Source of the DNA: Marinomonas pontica
Lineage (GTDB): Bacteria > Pseudomonadota > Gammaproteobacteria > Pseudomonadales > Marinomonadaceae
DNA: 64,000 nucleotides
Direction: 5' to 3'
NCBI RefSeq assembly: GCF_026191375.1
Contig: NZ_JAODTL010000051.1
Span: 23,812 to 87,811 of the forward strand
Both the position numbers and the translations under genes were made by a program. Below the pieces are notes generated by a model. It had not been told where the DNA came from and did no database searches. It was given only the letters and a program-made list of their open reading frames with translations. The stretch's first letter is position 1. Each line of letters starts with the position of its first letter. This document shows, piece after piece, positions 8,133 to 17,070 of the stretch.

Positions 8133-10262
8133 TTATAGGCTCTTTTTGTAGGACTTATTACCCTTAATAAAGACCGCTAAGAACAACACCAAACCAACAC
8201 ATTCAATCCACAAATCAAGGTTGGGCCACAGCATCATAGTGGATGCTATCAGCAGTACGAGACGAGTCGGAATAGACACTTTGTCTTCTAGATAGCCTTC
8301 CATCGCGCCCACAAGTGCATACATTCCAAAGATGGCAAAGAACGAAAGACGCAGGAGTGTTTCGGTATCGCCACCAATCAAAGGCGTGTAGGCCATTAAT
8401 AATGGCACTATGTACAAGCCTTTCGCCAATTTCCACGCCGTCATGCCCGTTAGCATTGGCGGTGTTTTGGCAATAGCAGCGGCCGCAAACGCGGTTAAAC
8501 ACACGGGTGGTGTGACGTTACTGTCTTGGGACAACCAAAAGATGATCATGTGTGCAGTGACCAAAATCATCGCCACGCTTTGAGCGCCCAATGCCTGATC
8601 CATTAACATGCCTTTAAAGTCATTAGGAACTTGCGCTAACAACGTTTGGGCTTGTTCCATCGGCATGCCTTGCGCCAAAGTGGCGATGGCAGAAGGGTCC
8701 ACCAACATGAAAATAGCGCTCGCCGCTTCTGGTAGATTGCCGGAAGACATCATTTCTAAAAGCTGGCTTTCGGCAATCAAATTGAACAAGGCAGGAGCAG
8801 ACAAGGTACCTAATACAATATAAGACGCCGTGACAGGCAATCCCATTCCCAAAATTAACGACGCGATGGCCACTAAAATAATGGTGAAGAACAGGCTTCC
8901 GCCAGCCCAATTGGTGATCAATAATGAAAAGGTGTTGCCCACACCAGTGGTACTGATGACGTTAACCACTAAACCAATTCCAACCAATAAAACGGCAGTG
9001 GTTGACATGTTTTTGGCACCTTGCGCCATTGCATCAAGAATTTCTGCTGGGCCCATTCGGTGCTTGCGAGAAAGGAATGACGCCGCTATTACCGCCAAGA
9101 TACTGATGCCAGCGGCATAAGTCGGTGTAAAACCTTGTACCAATAAAGTGACCAGTACAGTCAGCGGAACAATGTGATGCCAGCCGTCTTTCAGCACTTG
9201 TGACATATTCACGGCGTCATCACTTTCTGTCGCGATGACTTTGCTGCGCTTAGCCTCAACTCGGACGAAAAAGCCGACAGACAAGAAGTACAAAAGCGCA
9301 GGAATCGCGGCCACACTGATGATGGTAACGTAAGATACTTGAGTGTAAGACGCCATGATAAACGCGCCAGCCCCCATGACTGGCGGCATGAGCTGTCCAC
9401 CCGTTGACGCGGCGGCTTCTACACCTGCCGCAAAACGTGCAGGAAAGCCGGCTTTGCGCATTAATGGGATGGTAATAACGCCAGTAGAAACGGTGTTAGC
9501 AACCGAAGAGCCAGATACCGAGCCCATAAGACCTGATCCCAATACGGCCACAAAGCCTGGCCCACCAATCATTTTGCTGGCGAGAGAGCGAGACAAATCA
9601 ATAATGAAGTCACCCGCCCCAGATTTCACTAAAAAGGCACCGAATAAAATGAACATGAAGACAAAGCTCCATGAGATTCGGGAAATAGAGCCAAACATGC
9701 CGTCGGTACTAAAGAAGCTGCGGTACAGCAGCGTTTCCATGCTTAATCCAGGGAAGTTAAACATGCCGCCAAGCCAGCTTCCCCATAACACAACGTAGGT
9801 CAATGCGACGACGATCAGAAAGGGGATAAACCAACCGCTAGTGCGACGGATAAGCTCTAATGATAACAACACGGCAATGCTGGAGACGATCCAATCGGCC
9901 GTATTAAATGTGACGCCTCTGGCGTAAAGGGCGTCTTCGAAAAAAACGATGTACAGCACCATGCCGATCAAAGCCAATACGATGGCACTGTCAAAAAACA
10001 TGGCTATTTTGCTATTCTGCCAGGTTGGATGGGCAGGAATAAGCAGGGCGCATAAGGCTCCGAATCCAGCAAAGTGAAAAGCAGATACCCAGAGTTCCGG
10101 CAATGTTGCTATGGTGTTGATGTAAATATGAGCAACAGCTAAAAATATAGAAATGGTAAACACCAAACGATTTAACCAAGTCCCGGTACGGTATTTGGTT
10201 TCAAAATCATCAAGGTTTACCTCTTTAGAGGCGGTGGGTTGCGACGAAGCAGTCATAGACAA
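8133..10262 (-). CDS. TRAP transporter permease, 4TM/12TM fusion (TAXI type)
   Basis: Inner-membrane permease of a tripartite ATP-independent periplasmic transporter in which the small DctQ-like and large DctM-like parts are fused in one 709-residue chain. Many hydrophobic spans are visible. DctM-type sequences include FILFGAFLVKSGAGDF, GSGLMGSVSGSSVANT and GMGLPVTASYIVLGTL. The C-terminal part NVTPPVCLTAFAAAAIAKTPP is typical of the TAXI subgroup. It lies downstream of its binding-protein gene with 88 bases between them. Substrates of TAXI systems are mostly organic acids such as glutamate or 2-oxoglutarate; the substrate cannot be read from sequence. Confidence 0.92.
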   Translation of the reverse strand: MSMTASSQPTASKEVNLDDFETKYRTGTWLNRLVFTISIFLAVAHIYINTIATLPELWVSAFHFAGFGALCALLIPAHPTWQNSKIAMFFDSAIVLALIGMVLYIVFFEDALYARGVTFNTADWIVSSIAVLLSLELIRRTSGWFIPFLIVVALTYVVLWGSWLGGMFNFPGLSMETLLYRSFFSTDGMFGSISRISWSFVFMFILFGAFLVKSGAGDFIIDLSRSLASKMIGGPGFVAVLGSGLMGSVSGSSVANTVSTGVITIPLMRKAGFPARFAAGVEAAASTGGQLMPPVMGAGAFIMASYTQVSYVTIISVAAIPALLYFLSVGFFVRVEAKRSKVIATESDDAVNMSQVLKDGWHHIVPLTVLVTLLVQGFTPTYAAGISILAVIAASFLSRKHRMGPAEILDAMAQGAKNMSTTAVLLVGIGLVVNVISTTGVGNTFSLLITNWAGGSLFFTIILVAIASLILGMGLPVTASYIVLGTLSAPALFNLIAESQLLEMMSSGNLPEAASAIFMLVDPSAIATLAQGMPMEQAQTLLAQVPNDFKGMLMDQALGAQSVAMILVTAHMIIFWLSQDSNVTPPVCLTAFAAAAIAKTPPMLTGMTAWKLAKGLYIVPLLMAYTPLIGGDTETLLRLSFFAIFGMYALVGAMEGYLEDKVSIPTRLVLLIASTMMLWPNLDLWIECVGLVLFLAVFIKGNKSYKKSL

Positions 10263-10309
10263 GCTACCTTAAATGCGTACAAAAACAAGTTGTGCAAAGA
10301 AAGAGAGGC

Positions 10310-10352
10310 GCGCCGTACAAGGTACGGCGCGTTGACACCGTTTTGCGGTGTT
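10310..10352 (-). promoter_or_regulatory. Two hairpins between binding-protein and permease genes
   Basis: A perfect 10-bp stem (CGCGCCGTAC / GTACGGCGCG) with a three-base loop lies at 10310-10332. A second short hairpin (ACACCG / CGGTGT) abuts the stop codon of the binding-protein gene. No long T-run follows, so partial termination or mRNA stabilisation is more likely than a full stop. This would let the binding protein be made in excess of the permease. Confidence 0.6.
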
Positions 10353-11379
10353 ATTTTGCGATCAATCGAGCCGGAATGTTAATACCGCGTTCACGGTAGT
10401 AACGTGCTGCACCTGGATGAAGTGGCACAGGAAGGCCTGCAATGGCTTTTTCGATAGACATGACAGACGTTGCTTTATGAATCGCACTTAGGTAAGACAA
10501 GTTTTCATACAAAGACTTAGTCAACTCATACACATCGTCTTCCGATAGGTCAGCACGAGCGGCTAGGAAGTTAGGCTGAGCGACGGTGTTGATGTCTTTT
10601 GTTTGGCCTGAGTAAGTGTTTGCTGGAATCACATAACGTGTCCATAAATCATAGCTGCCATTGGCTTCTTTGATTTGTTGGTCAGTAAAATCCAGAACTT
10701 TCACTTTATCGCCCATGGACGCATAGAGTCTTGTGACGGCACTTACTGGAACACCAGCTGGAGTATTCATACCATCAATGTTGCCGTTTTGCATGGCATC
10801 GGCGCTTGCACCGTAACCCATATAAGCCAAAGCGAATTTGTCTGGATCAATGTTTAGGCCTTTAAGCTGCTGACGACCAGAACCTTCTGTGCCTGAGTTT
10901 TTGGTACCAATGGAGAATTTGTGATTCGTACCTTCGATGTCTTTTAGATCCGCAACCGTACCCGTTTTGGCAAGATCGGACTTTAGAACAAAGTGTTCTA
11001 CGTTTTGCCACAGCATGGAAACAGAGCGCAGCTCAGTTTGTTTGCCTGAGCTTTCAAATGGGCCTTCGCCGTCCCATGCCCATGCACCATATAAGCCTTG
11101 TAGAATGGCAAATTGAGCTTGGTTCTCGCGGAGTAATTTGATGTTTTCACCGGACCCTGCAGAGCTAATCGCAGACACGGATAAACCGAATTTTGGCTCC
11201 AGCTTCACTTTACTCAGTGTCGCAATGGCAACACCAACGGGATAATACGTTCCCCCAGTGGATGCTGTTGCTAGAATGTAATTGCGGTTGTCCGCCGCAG
11301 AGGCGCCTGTTGCTGACAACGCAATTGCTGCAGCAGTAGCACTAGAAAGAATGGCTTTAGTAACGAATCCCAATTTCAT
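10351..11379 (-). CDS. TAXI family TRAP transporter solute-binding protein
   Basis: Periplasmic substrate-binding subunit for the permease encoded downstream. The 342-residue product has a clear signal peptide (cleavage near ATGASAAD, about residue 29). The family motif ATASTGGTYYPVGVA begins the mature protein, and AYMGYGASADAMQNGNIDG is the usual mid-protein signature. An AGGAGAAAA ribosome site precedes the ATG. About 220 bases of AT-rich sequence upstream carry the operon promoter and the promoter of the divergent HAD gene. Confidence 0.93.
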   Translation of the reverse strand: MKLGFVTKAILSSATAAAIALSATGASAADNRNYILATASTGGTYYPVGVAIATLSKVKLEPKFGLSVSAISSAGSGENIKLLRENQAQFAILQGLYGAWAWDGEGPFESSGKQTELRSVSMLWQNVEHFVLKSDLAKTGTVADLKDIEGTNHKFSIGTKNSGTEGSGRQQLKGLNIDPDKFALAYMGYGASADAMQNGNIDGMNTPAGVPVSAVTRLYASMGDKVKVLDFTDQQIKEANGSYDLWTRYVIPANTYSGQTKDINTVAQPNFLAARADLSEDDVYELTKSLYENLSYLSAIHKATSVMSIEKAIAGLPVPLHPGAARYYRERGINIPARLIAK

Positions 11380-11659
11380 ATTATTTTTCTCCTATTGGTG
11401 GGGTTGGTTAAGTTAATCTATAGCGATTATCGTGCCAAAGATATAACTCATTGAAAATTAATGCTTTTATTTTTAGTCTGTTTCTATTCTTACTTTTTTA
11501 CATACTTTTGCGCAAATTATTGCTTATTGTTGACGTTTCTTTGTCGGCAAAAAATTGCTTATGATGTAAGCGAGTAAAAATACCGTTTAACATGCTATTT
11601 TGTCACTTCTCTTTTTTTGTGTGAGCAAAATATTGCCGATGGTTCAAAGTGAGAAAATA

Positions 11660-12289
11660 ATGAAGCAAGAACAAGTAATTCGTGTTGTACTGTTTGATCT
11701 AGGCAATGTGCTGGTGGATTTGGGTGATGTTTCTGAAATGCATGCTATGTTGAATACGCATGGTGAAGAATCCGATGTGTGGCTGAAATGGTTACAATCA
11801 CCGTCTGTCGCGGCCTTTGATTCGGGCAATATTTCGTTTGATCAATTTGCAGAAGACTTGTTAACAGAAGTGGGCAGTAATGCCGACAAAGCGCTTTTTA
11901 AAACGACGTTTAAAGCATGGCCAAAAGGCTTGTTTGCTGGAGCATTGGCTTTAGTCGATGCAGTGAAGCCTGAGTACCATCGTGCAATTTTGTCGAATAC
12001 GAACGCGGCGCATTGGCCAAGGCTCATGGACGAAATGGGGTTGGCGGGGAAGTTTCACAGTTATTATGCATCTCATCAAGTGGGGTTTGTTAAGCCTGAC
12101 GAAGCCATTTACCTTCATGTTATTCGTAGCTTGTGTGTTGCGCCTGAGCAGATTCTTTTTATTGATGATAATCAGGTTAATATCGATACGGCGTTGTCAT
12201 TAGGCATGAAGGCGCATCGGGTAAAGGGTGTTGAGCAGGCTCGTCAGGTGCTCGATCAATATGGGGTGTTATCCAGTGAGCTTAGCTGA
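11660..12289 (+). CDS. HAD-IA family hydrolase (YihX-like phosphatase)
   Basis: A haloacid-dehalogenase superfamily phosphatase of the YihX type, which acts on small phosphorylated sugars. Motif I reads VVLFDLGNVLVDLG, motif II ILSNTNAAHW, motif III VGFVKPDEAIY and motif IV ILFIDDNQVNI. The frame opens at TTG 11600, but family alignment and a GAG eight bases upstream favour ATG 11660; ATG 11639 is an alternative. It is followed 75 bases later by a methyltransferase gene on the same strand. The substrate is not evident. Confidence 0.85.
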   Translation: MKQEQVIRVVLFDLGNVLVDLGDVSEMHAMLNTHGEESDVWLKWLQSPSVAAFDSGNISFDQFAEDLLTEVGSNADKALFKTTFKAWPKGLFAGALALVDAVKPEYHRAILSNTNAAHWPRLMDEMGLAGKFHSYYASHQVGFVKPDEAIYLHVIRSLCVAPEQILFIDDNQVNIDTALSLGMKAHRVKGVEQARQVLDQYGVLSSELS

Positions 12290-12364
12290 AACAATGGTGT
12301 TGGATGATTTGAAGCCTTTAATGACGTTGTTGAGGTGAAAATGCAATTGGAATTAGAGGTTTCT

Positions 12365-13105
12365 ATGCGCACGTTTGACGGACAATCTTCGATTAGTTAT
12401 TCCCGAACTCGACCCATGTATCCTGCCGAGTTGTATTATTGGTTGTCTCAACAAGTGCCTTCTTCCAGTGTTGTATGGGATTGTGCATGCGGTACTGGCC
12501 AAGCATCCGTTGATCTTGCTGCGTATTTCGACCGTGTTGAGGCGTCTGATATCAGCGAATCGCAAGTGACGGCGGCAACGCCTCATCGCAAGGTGAATTA
12601 TCAGGTGTTTCCAGCGGAAAAAACACTTTACCCCGATCATTATTTTGATGTGGTGTGTGTGGCGCATGCCCTGCATTGGTTTGATTTAGATGCGTTTTGG
12701 GCAGAACTGAGACGAGTGCTAAAACCGGGGGGGATTTTTGTTTGTTGGGGCTATAACTGGTTGCAAGTTGGCGATGCCGAAGACAAAGCCATTGCCGAAA
12801 CCGTGCTGCCTCATCTTGCGCCTTATTGGCCTCCGCAGAGTCGCTTGTTGTGGAATCAGTACCGTGACATTGAGTTTCCATTAGAACTTATTGACGTGCC
12901 GCAGTTTGAATTAAATTGTCATTGGTCTGTCACGCAAACATTGGATTTTATCCGAACGTGGTCAGCTTCTCAGTTGCGAATACAGGAGCACGGCGATGAT
13001 TTTTTATTGAATGCGTCGCCAATTATCCGAGAAGCGTGGTCCGAGCCAACAAAAAAACAGCAAATACATCTGCCATTTTTTGTAAAGGCCGGACGGTTTT
13101 CCTAA
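12365..13105 (+). CDS. Class I SAM-dependent methyltransferase
   Basis: A small-molecule methyltransferase of the Methyltransf_11 type. The N-terminus FDGQSSISYSRTRPMYP is the common opening of this group. The SAM-binding motif I is VVWDCACGTGQAS, and the segment ALHWFDLDAFWAELRRVLKPGG is motif post-I to III. The ATG at 12365 has AGAGG just upstream and fits the family; the open frame also allows 12335. The methyl acceptor is unknown. Confidence 0.85.
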   Translation: MRTFDGQSSISYSRTRPMYPAELYYWLSQQVPSSSVVWDCACGTGQASVDLAAYFDRVEASDISESQVTAATPHRKVNYQVFPAEKTLYPDHYFDVVCVAHALHWFDLDAFWAELRRVLKPGGIFVCWGYNWLQVGDAEDKAIAETVLPHLAPYWPPQSRLLWNQYRDIEFPLELIDVPQFELNCHWSVTQTLDFIRTWSASQLRIQEHGDDFLLNASPIIREAWSEPTKKQQIHLPFFVKAGRFS

Positions 13106-13204
13106 GGTCTTTTTTGTCATAAGACTAAAGTGGAATAGATTGGCAAGTCTGTCAGGTTATAGTAGTTCAGCATCCGAATAACAAATTTAACAATGGAGCG
13201 GGTT

Positions 13205-15163
13205 ATGAAGTCATTATATAGCGCAACCTCAAATGAGGCGGCAAAAAATGCCAATGTGAGTCAAGCAGAATTTGAAAAACGCTATCAAGAATCGATTGAA
13301 AACCCAGATGCGTTTTGGGGCGAGGTTGGTAAGCGTTTTGGATTGGACTACACCTTACACCAAAGTCAAAAACACCTCATTTAAACGTGGCGAAGTCAGC
13401 ATTAAATGGTTTGAAGATGGCGAATTGAACGTTGCTTACAACTGTATCGATCGTCATTTGGCAACGTCCGCTGACAAAGTCGCTTACTATTGCGAAGGTG
13501 ACAAAGAAAGCGATGAAAAAGTCGCGATCACCTACCAAACCCTGCATGACGAAGTGGCACGTTTAGCCAACCTTTTAAAACGTAAAGGCATCAAAAAAGG
13601 CGATCGTGTCGCTATCTACATGCCAATGATTCCGCAAGCCGTTTACAGTATGCTGGCTTGTGCTCGCATCGGCGCTATTCATTCTGTTATTTTCGGTGGG
13701 TTTTCTGCTCACGCTATCGCGGATCGTTTGAACGATTGTGAAGTGAAGCTGGTGATTACCGCAGACGAAGGTCGTCGTGCGGGAAACACTATTCCGCTGA
13801 AACACAATGTTGATATGGCGTTAGATAACAATGCGTGTCCATCGGTTGAATCCGTTGTTGTGTATCGTTACACCCAAAAAGACGTGCCTTGGTTTGAAGG
13901 GCGTGATTTGGATTGGGCTGCAGAAGTGGCCAATGAAAGCACGCAATGTCCAGCAGAGCCAATGAACGCAGAAGATCCACTGTTTATTCTTTACACTTCT
14001 GGTTCAACAGGCAAACCAAAAGGTGTGGTGCATACCACGGGGGGTATTTGGTTTACGCTTCCCTGACTCACGAGTTGGTGTTTGATCTTAAAGCCGATGA
14101 TGTTTACTGGTGTGCCGCCGACGTGGGCTGGATTACAGGCCACAGTTACATGGTTTATGGTCCGTTGGCGAATGGTGCCACGAGTATTTTGTTTGAAGGC
14201 GTGCCAACGTACCCAGATTCAGGTCGCATTGGCCGCGTAGTGGACAAATTTGGTGTGACGCTTTTGTATACCGCACCAACGGCTATTCGAGCGCTAATGG
14301 CTAAGGGCGATGAAGCAACACGATCCAGTAAGCGAGACACTTTGCGAATTTTGGGCAGTGTGGGCGAGCCAATTAACCCAGAAGCATGGTCTTGGTATTA
14401 CAGTGAAATTGGTAACTCTTCTTGTCCTATTGTCGACACTTGGTGGCAAACCGAGACTGGTGGCATGATGATGACACCACGAATTGTGCAAGGTGATGTT
14501 AAACCTGGTTCTTGTACAGGGCCGTTGTTTGGTGTTCAGCCCGCCTTGGTTGACGCTCAGGGCGTCTTGCAAGACGCTCAAGGAGTGTTAGTGGAAGGTG
14601 GTTTGGTTATTACGGATTCTTGGCCGGGTCAGGCAAGAACTGTGTATGGCGACCACGAGCGCTTCGAGCAAACCTACTTTAGTACTTTTGATGGCATGTA
14701 TTTCACGGGTGACGGTGCTTCCCGCGATGCGGATGGCCATTACTGGATTACTGGCCGAATGGACGATGTTTTAAACGTGTCTGGCCATCGATTGGGCACA
14801 GCGGAAATCGAAAGCGCTTTGGTGGCTCACCCTTCGGTGGCAGAGGCGGCTATTGTGGGTTATCCGCACGACATAAAAGGGCAAGGGATTTATGTCTATG
14901 TTAGTGCGGTGGCTGGGGTGATCCCAGATGAAGAATTAACCAAGTCGTTGAAGCAGTTTGTTCGTCAAGAAATTGGGCCGATCGCAACACCAGATCTGAT
15001 TCAGTGGGCAAGCAAAGGCTTACCAAAAACGCGCTCAGGTAAAATCATGCGCCGTATTTTGCGTAAAATTGCCGCCAACGAACATGATCAGCTTGGTGAC
15101 ACAAGTACATTAGCAGATCCAAGTGTGGTTGATGATTTAATCGAAAACCGTTTAAATGTGTGA
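13205..15163 (+). CDS. acs: Acetyl-CoA synthetase (two frame breaks, probably sequencing errors)
   Basis: AMP-forming acetyl-CoA synthetase, which activates acetate to acetyl-CoA through acetyl-adenylate. All family parts are present but spread over three frames. The first break is near 13338 in a T run: GKR must continue as [10 protein letters not shown], so there is one T too many. The second is near 14039-14044 in a G run: [13 protein letters not shown] must continue as [10 protein letters not shown], so one G is missing. Restored, the protein is 652 residues, the standard Acs length. Motifs include [28 protein letters not shown], and [13 protein letters not shown] with the acetylatable lysine. 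GGAG precedes ATG 13205. A response regulator gene follows directly. Confidence 0.9.
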
Positions 15164-15191
15164 TCGCTCACACAGTTTAAAAGGATAGGCA

Positions 15192-15843
15192 GTGATTTCA
15201 CTTGTTATCGCGGATGATCATCCTCTGTTCCGTAGTGCGCTTAGCGGCGCATTACGGGCTGAAATACAGGGAATTGCCATAGTCGAATCCCATGATTTGG
15301 ATTCGACTTTGCAGTGTTTAGGGCACTTGGAAGATCTTGATTTGCTCTTGCTGGATTTGAACATGCCTGGCAGTGGTGATCTTTATGGTTTGATTCGGAT
15401 TCGTAAAGACTTTCCAGATGTGCCAGTGGCAGTCATTTCGGGCAGTGAAGACAGCGAGATGGTGGCCAAGGTTATTGATGCTGGTGCGCTGGGTTTTATT
15501 CCCAAAACCAGTGAGCCTGCGACCTACGTTCAAGCCATTCACGCTATTTTGGCTGGGGATATTTGGCTACCTGATGATCTTCAGTCAGTTGGTCGCAGAC
15601 CATCCTAAGCCAGACCTTTCTATGCAAAATAAAGTCGCCGAATTAACGCCTCAACAATATAAGGTGTTGTGCTATTTGCATGAAGGTTTGCTGAATAAGC
15701 AAATTGCGTATGAGCTGTCTATTTCTGAGGCCACGGTCAAAGCACATATCACCGCTATCTTTCGCAAACTTGGAATTAACAATAGAACGCAGGCCGTGTT
15801 AGTTGCGAGTGATTTGAAATTACAAATGACCGCAGCTTCTTAG
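15192..15843 (+). CDS. LuxR/NarL-type response regulator (one frame break)
   Basis: A two-component response regulator: receiver domain (acidic pocket ADDHP, phospho-acceptor Asp in LLLLDLNMPGSG, Lys in FIPKTS) joined to a C-terminal LuxR helix-turn-helix (LTPQQYKVLCYL, NKQIAYELSISEATVKAHI, FRKLGINNRTQAVLVA). The two parts are in different frames. The frame change lies near 15583-15600 and net removal of one base joins them into 216 residues, the usual length. The start is GTG with an AAGGATAGG ribosome site. It sits 28 bases after acs; related regulators beside acs control acetate or alcohol metabolism in other gammaproteobacteria, so a similar job is inferred. Confidence 0.82.
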
Positions 15844-15844
15844 T

Positions 15845-16096
15845 CTAATGATGTGGATCTTGTGTTTTGTCTTGTGTGCATGAACAAGGTGGAACTGGAT
15901 CCATTCCGCCTTCGTGCCATGGGTGGCATTTCAACAACCTTTTCCCCCCTAAATACACCCCTTTAACAATGCCAAATCGTTCGATTGCTTGGATCATGTA
16001 GTGGGAACAGCTAGGGTAAAAACGACAATTGTTTCCCAGTAATGGGCTGAGTAAATATTGATAGCCTTTTACGAGCAAAATGAACGCTTTTTTCAT
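15845..16096 (-). CDS. yidD: Membrane protein insertion efficiency factor YidD
   Basis: An 83-residue membrane-associated protein with the full YidD signature: [23 protein letters not shown], then [30 protein letters not shown]. The ATG at 16096 (product [13 protein letters not shown]) matches the family; the frame runs further upstream to 16132 without need. YidD normally lies in the rpmH-rnpA-yidD-yidC cluster at the origin. Here it lies alone, convergent with the response regulator gene. Confidence 0.92.
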   Translation of the reverse strand: MKKAFILLVKGYQYLLSPLLGNNCRFYPSCSHYMIQAIERFGIVKGVYLGGKRLLKCHPWHEGGMDPVPPCSCTQDKTQDPHH

Positions 16097-16197
16097 GATT
16101 TCTTGTCTGTTTGACGTGCAGGTTAGTGTCATTTTTATGTAAATAATGACGCCTATTTGTTAATGTTAGCGAAATATACCACAGAAACGATGCCACT

Positions 16198-17070
16198 ATG
16201 CCAGATCAACACTTAACTCTTGATGCAATGCAGGTCGTTGCTTACCAAGGTGAACCGGGTGCGTATTCGCATCTTGCTTGTAAACACACTTTTCCTGACT
16301 GGAGCAGTGTTCATTGCGCCACCTTTGCCGATGCTTTGCATATGGTTGAACGGGGCGATGCTTATTACGCGATGATTCCTGTGGAAAATTCAACGGCGGG
16401 ACGTGTAGAAGAAATTTACAGAGAATTAAAACGAACTCAGTTGTATGTGGTAAAAGAGCATTTTGAGCCCGTTAACCATTGTTTGATCGCCAGGCATTCT
16501 ATGGGCTTGGAACAGATTACTCGAATCGGTAGCCATCCTCAGGCACTGGCGCAATGCGATAATAATATCAAAGCGCTGGGGGCGAAAAGTCAGGCCATGT
16601 ATGACACGGCCGGAGCTGCAAAGCACATTGCTGAGTTTGATGAACCTGGTTTGGCGGTTATTTCGTCAGAATTGGCGGCCGAACTTTATGGGTTAAAGGT
16701 ACTGAAAACGTATTTTAATGACTCTGTGGGGAATACAACTCGATTTTTGGTGTTTGCTCGCCAACAAAAGATGCCTGTTCTTGAAGAAGGCAGCGTTTAT
16801 ATTACGTCTTTTATGTTCCGTGTTCGCAATATTCCGGCCGCTTTGTATAAGGCAATGGGCGGTTTTGCGACGCAGGGAATAAATATGCTTAAGTTAGAAA
16901 GTTACATGGTGAATGGGAATTTCACTGCGACGCAGTTTTATGTTGACGTGGAGGCGCATTTTCAATCAGCGGCGATGCAATCGGCACTGGAAGAATTGCG
17001 TTTTTTTTCGGAAGAAGTACGAATATTAGGGACTTATTTGGCTGATGGGTACAGGTTGAAGTCTCTATGA
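16198..17070 (+). CDS. pheA: Prephenate dehydratase (monofunctional)
   Basis: Converts prephenate to phenylpyruvate in phenylalanine synthesis. At 290 residues it has no chorismate-mutase domain. The dehydratase domain shows YQGEPGAYSH, MIPVENSTAGRV and the catalytic TRF stretch in VGNTTRFLVF. A C-terminal ACT domain (INMLKLESYMVNGNF) serves for phenylalanine feedback. The stop codon overlaps the start of the TonB receptor gene in an ATGA arrangement, an unexpected partnership. Confidence 0.92.
   Translation: MPDQHLTLDAMQVVAYQGEPGAYSHLACKHTFPDWSSVHCATFADALHMVERGDAYYAMIPVENSTAGRVEEIYRELKRTQLYVVKEHFEPVNHCLIARHSMGLEQITRIGSHPQALAQCDNNIKALGAKSQAMYDTAGAAKHIAEFDEPGLAVISSELAAELYGLKVLKTYFNDSVGNTTRFLVFARQQKMPVLEEGSVYITSFMFRVRNIPAALYKAMGGFATQGINMLKLESYMVNGNFTATQFYVDVEAHFQSAAMQSALEELRFFSEEVRILGTYLADGYRLKSL

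Noticed and set aside
9355..9798. 147-codon plus-strand frame inside the TRAP permease gene
   Set aside because: Antisense shadow of membrane-protein codons; no ribosome site or known motif.
13205..15163. acs as a true pseudogene
   Set aside because: Both breaks are single-base changes in homopolymers, the restored protein has exactly standard length, and many neighbours show the same error type.
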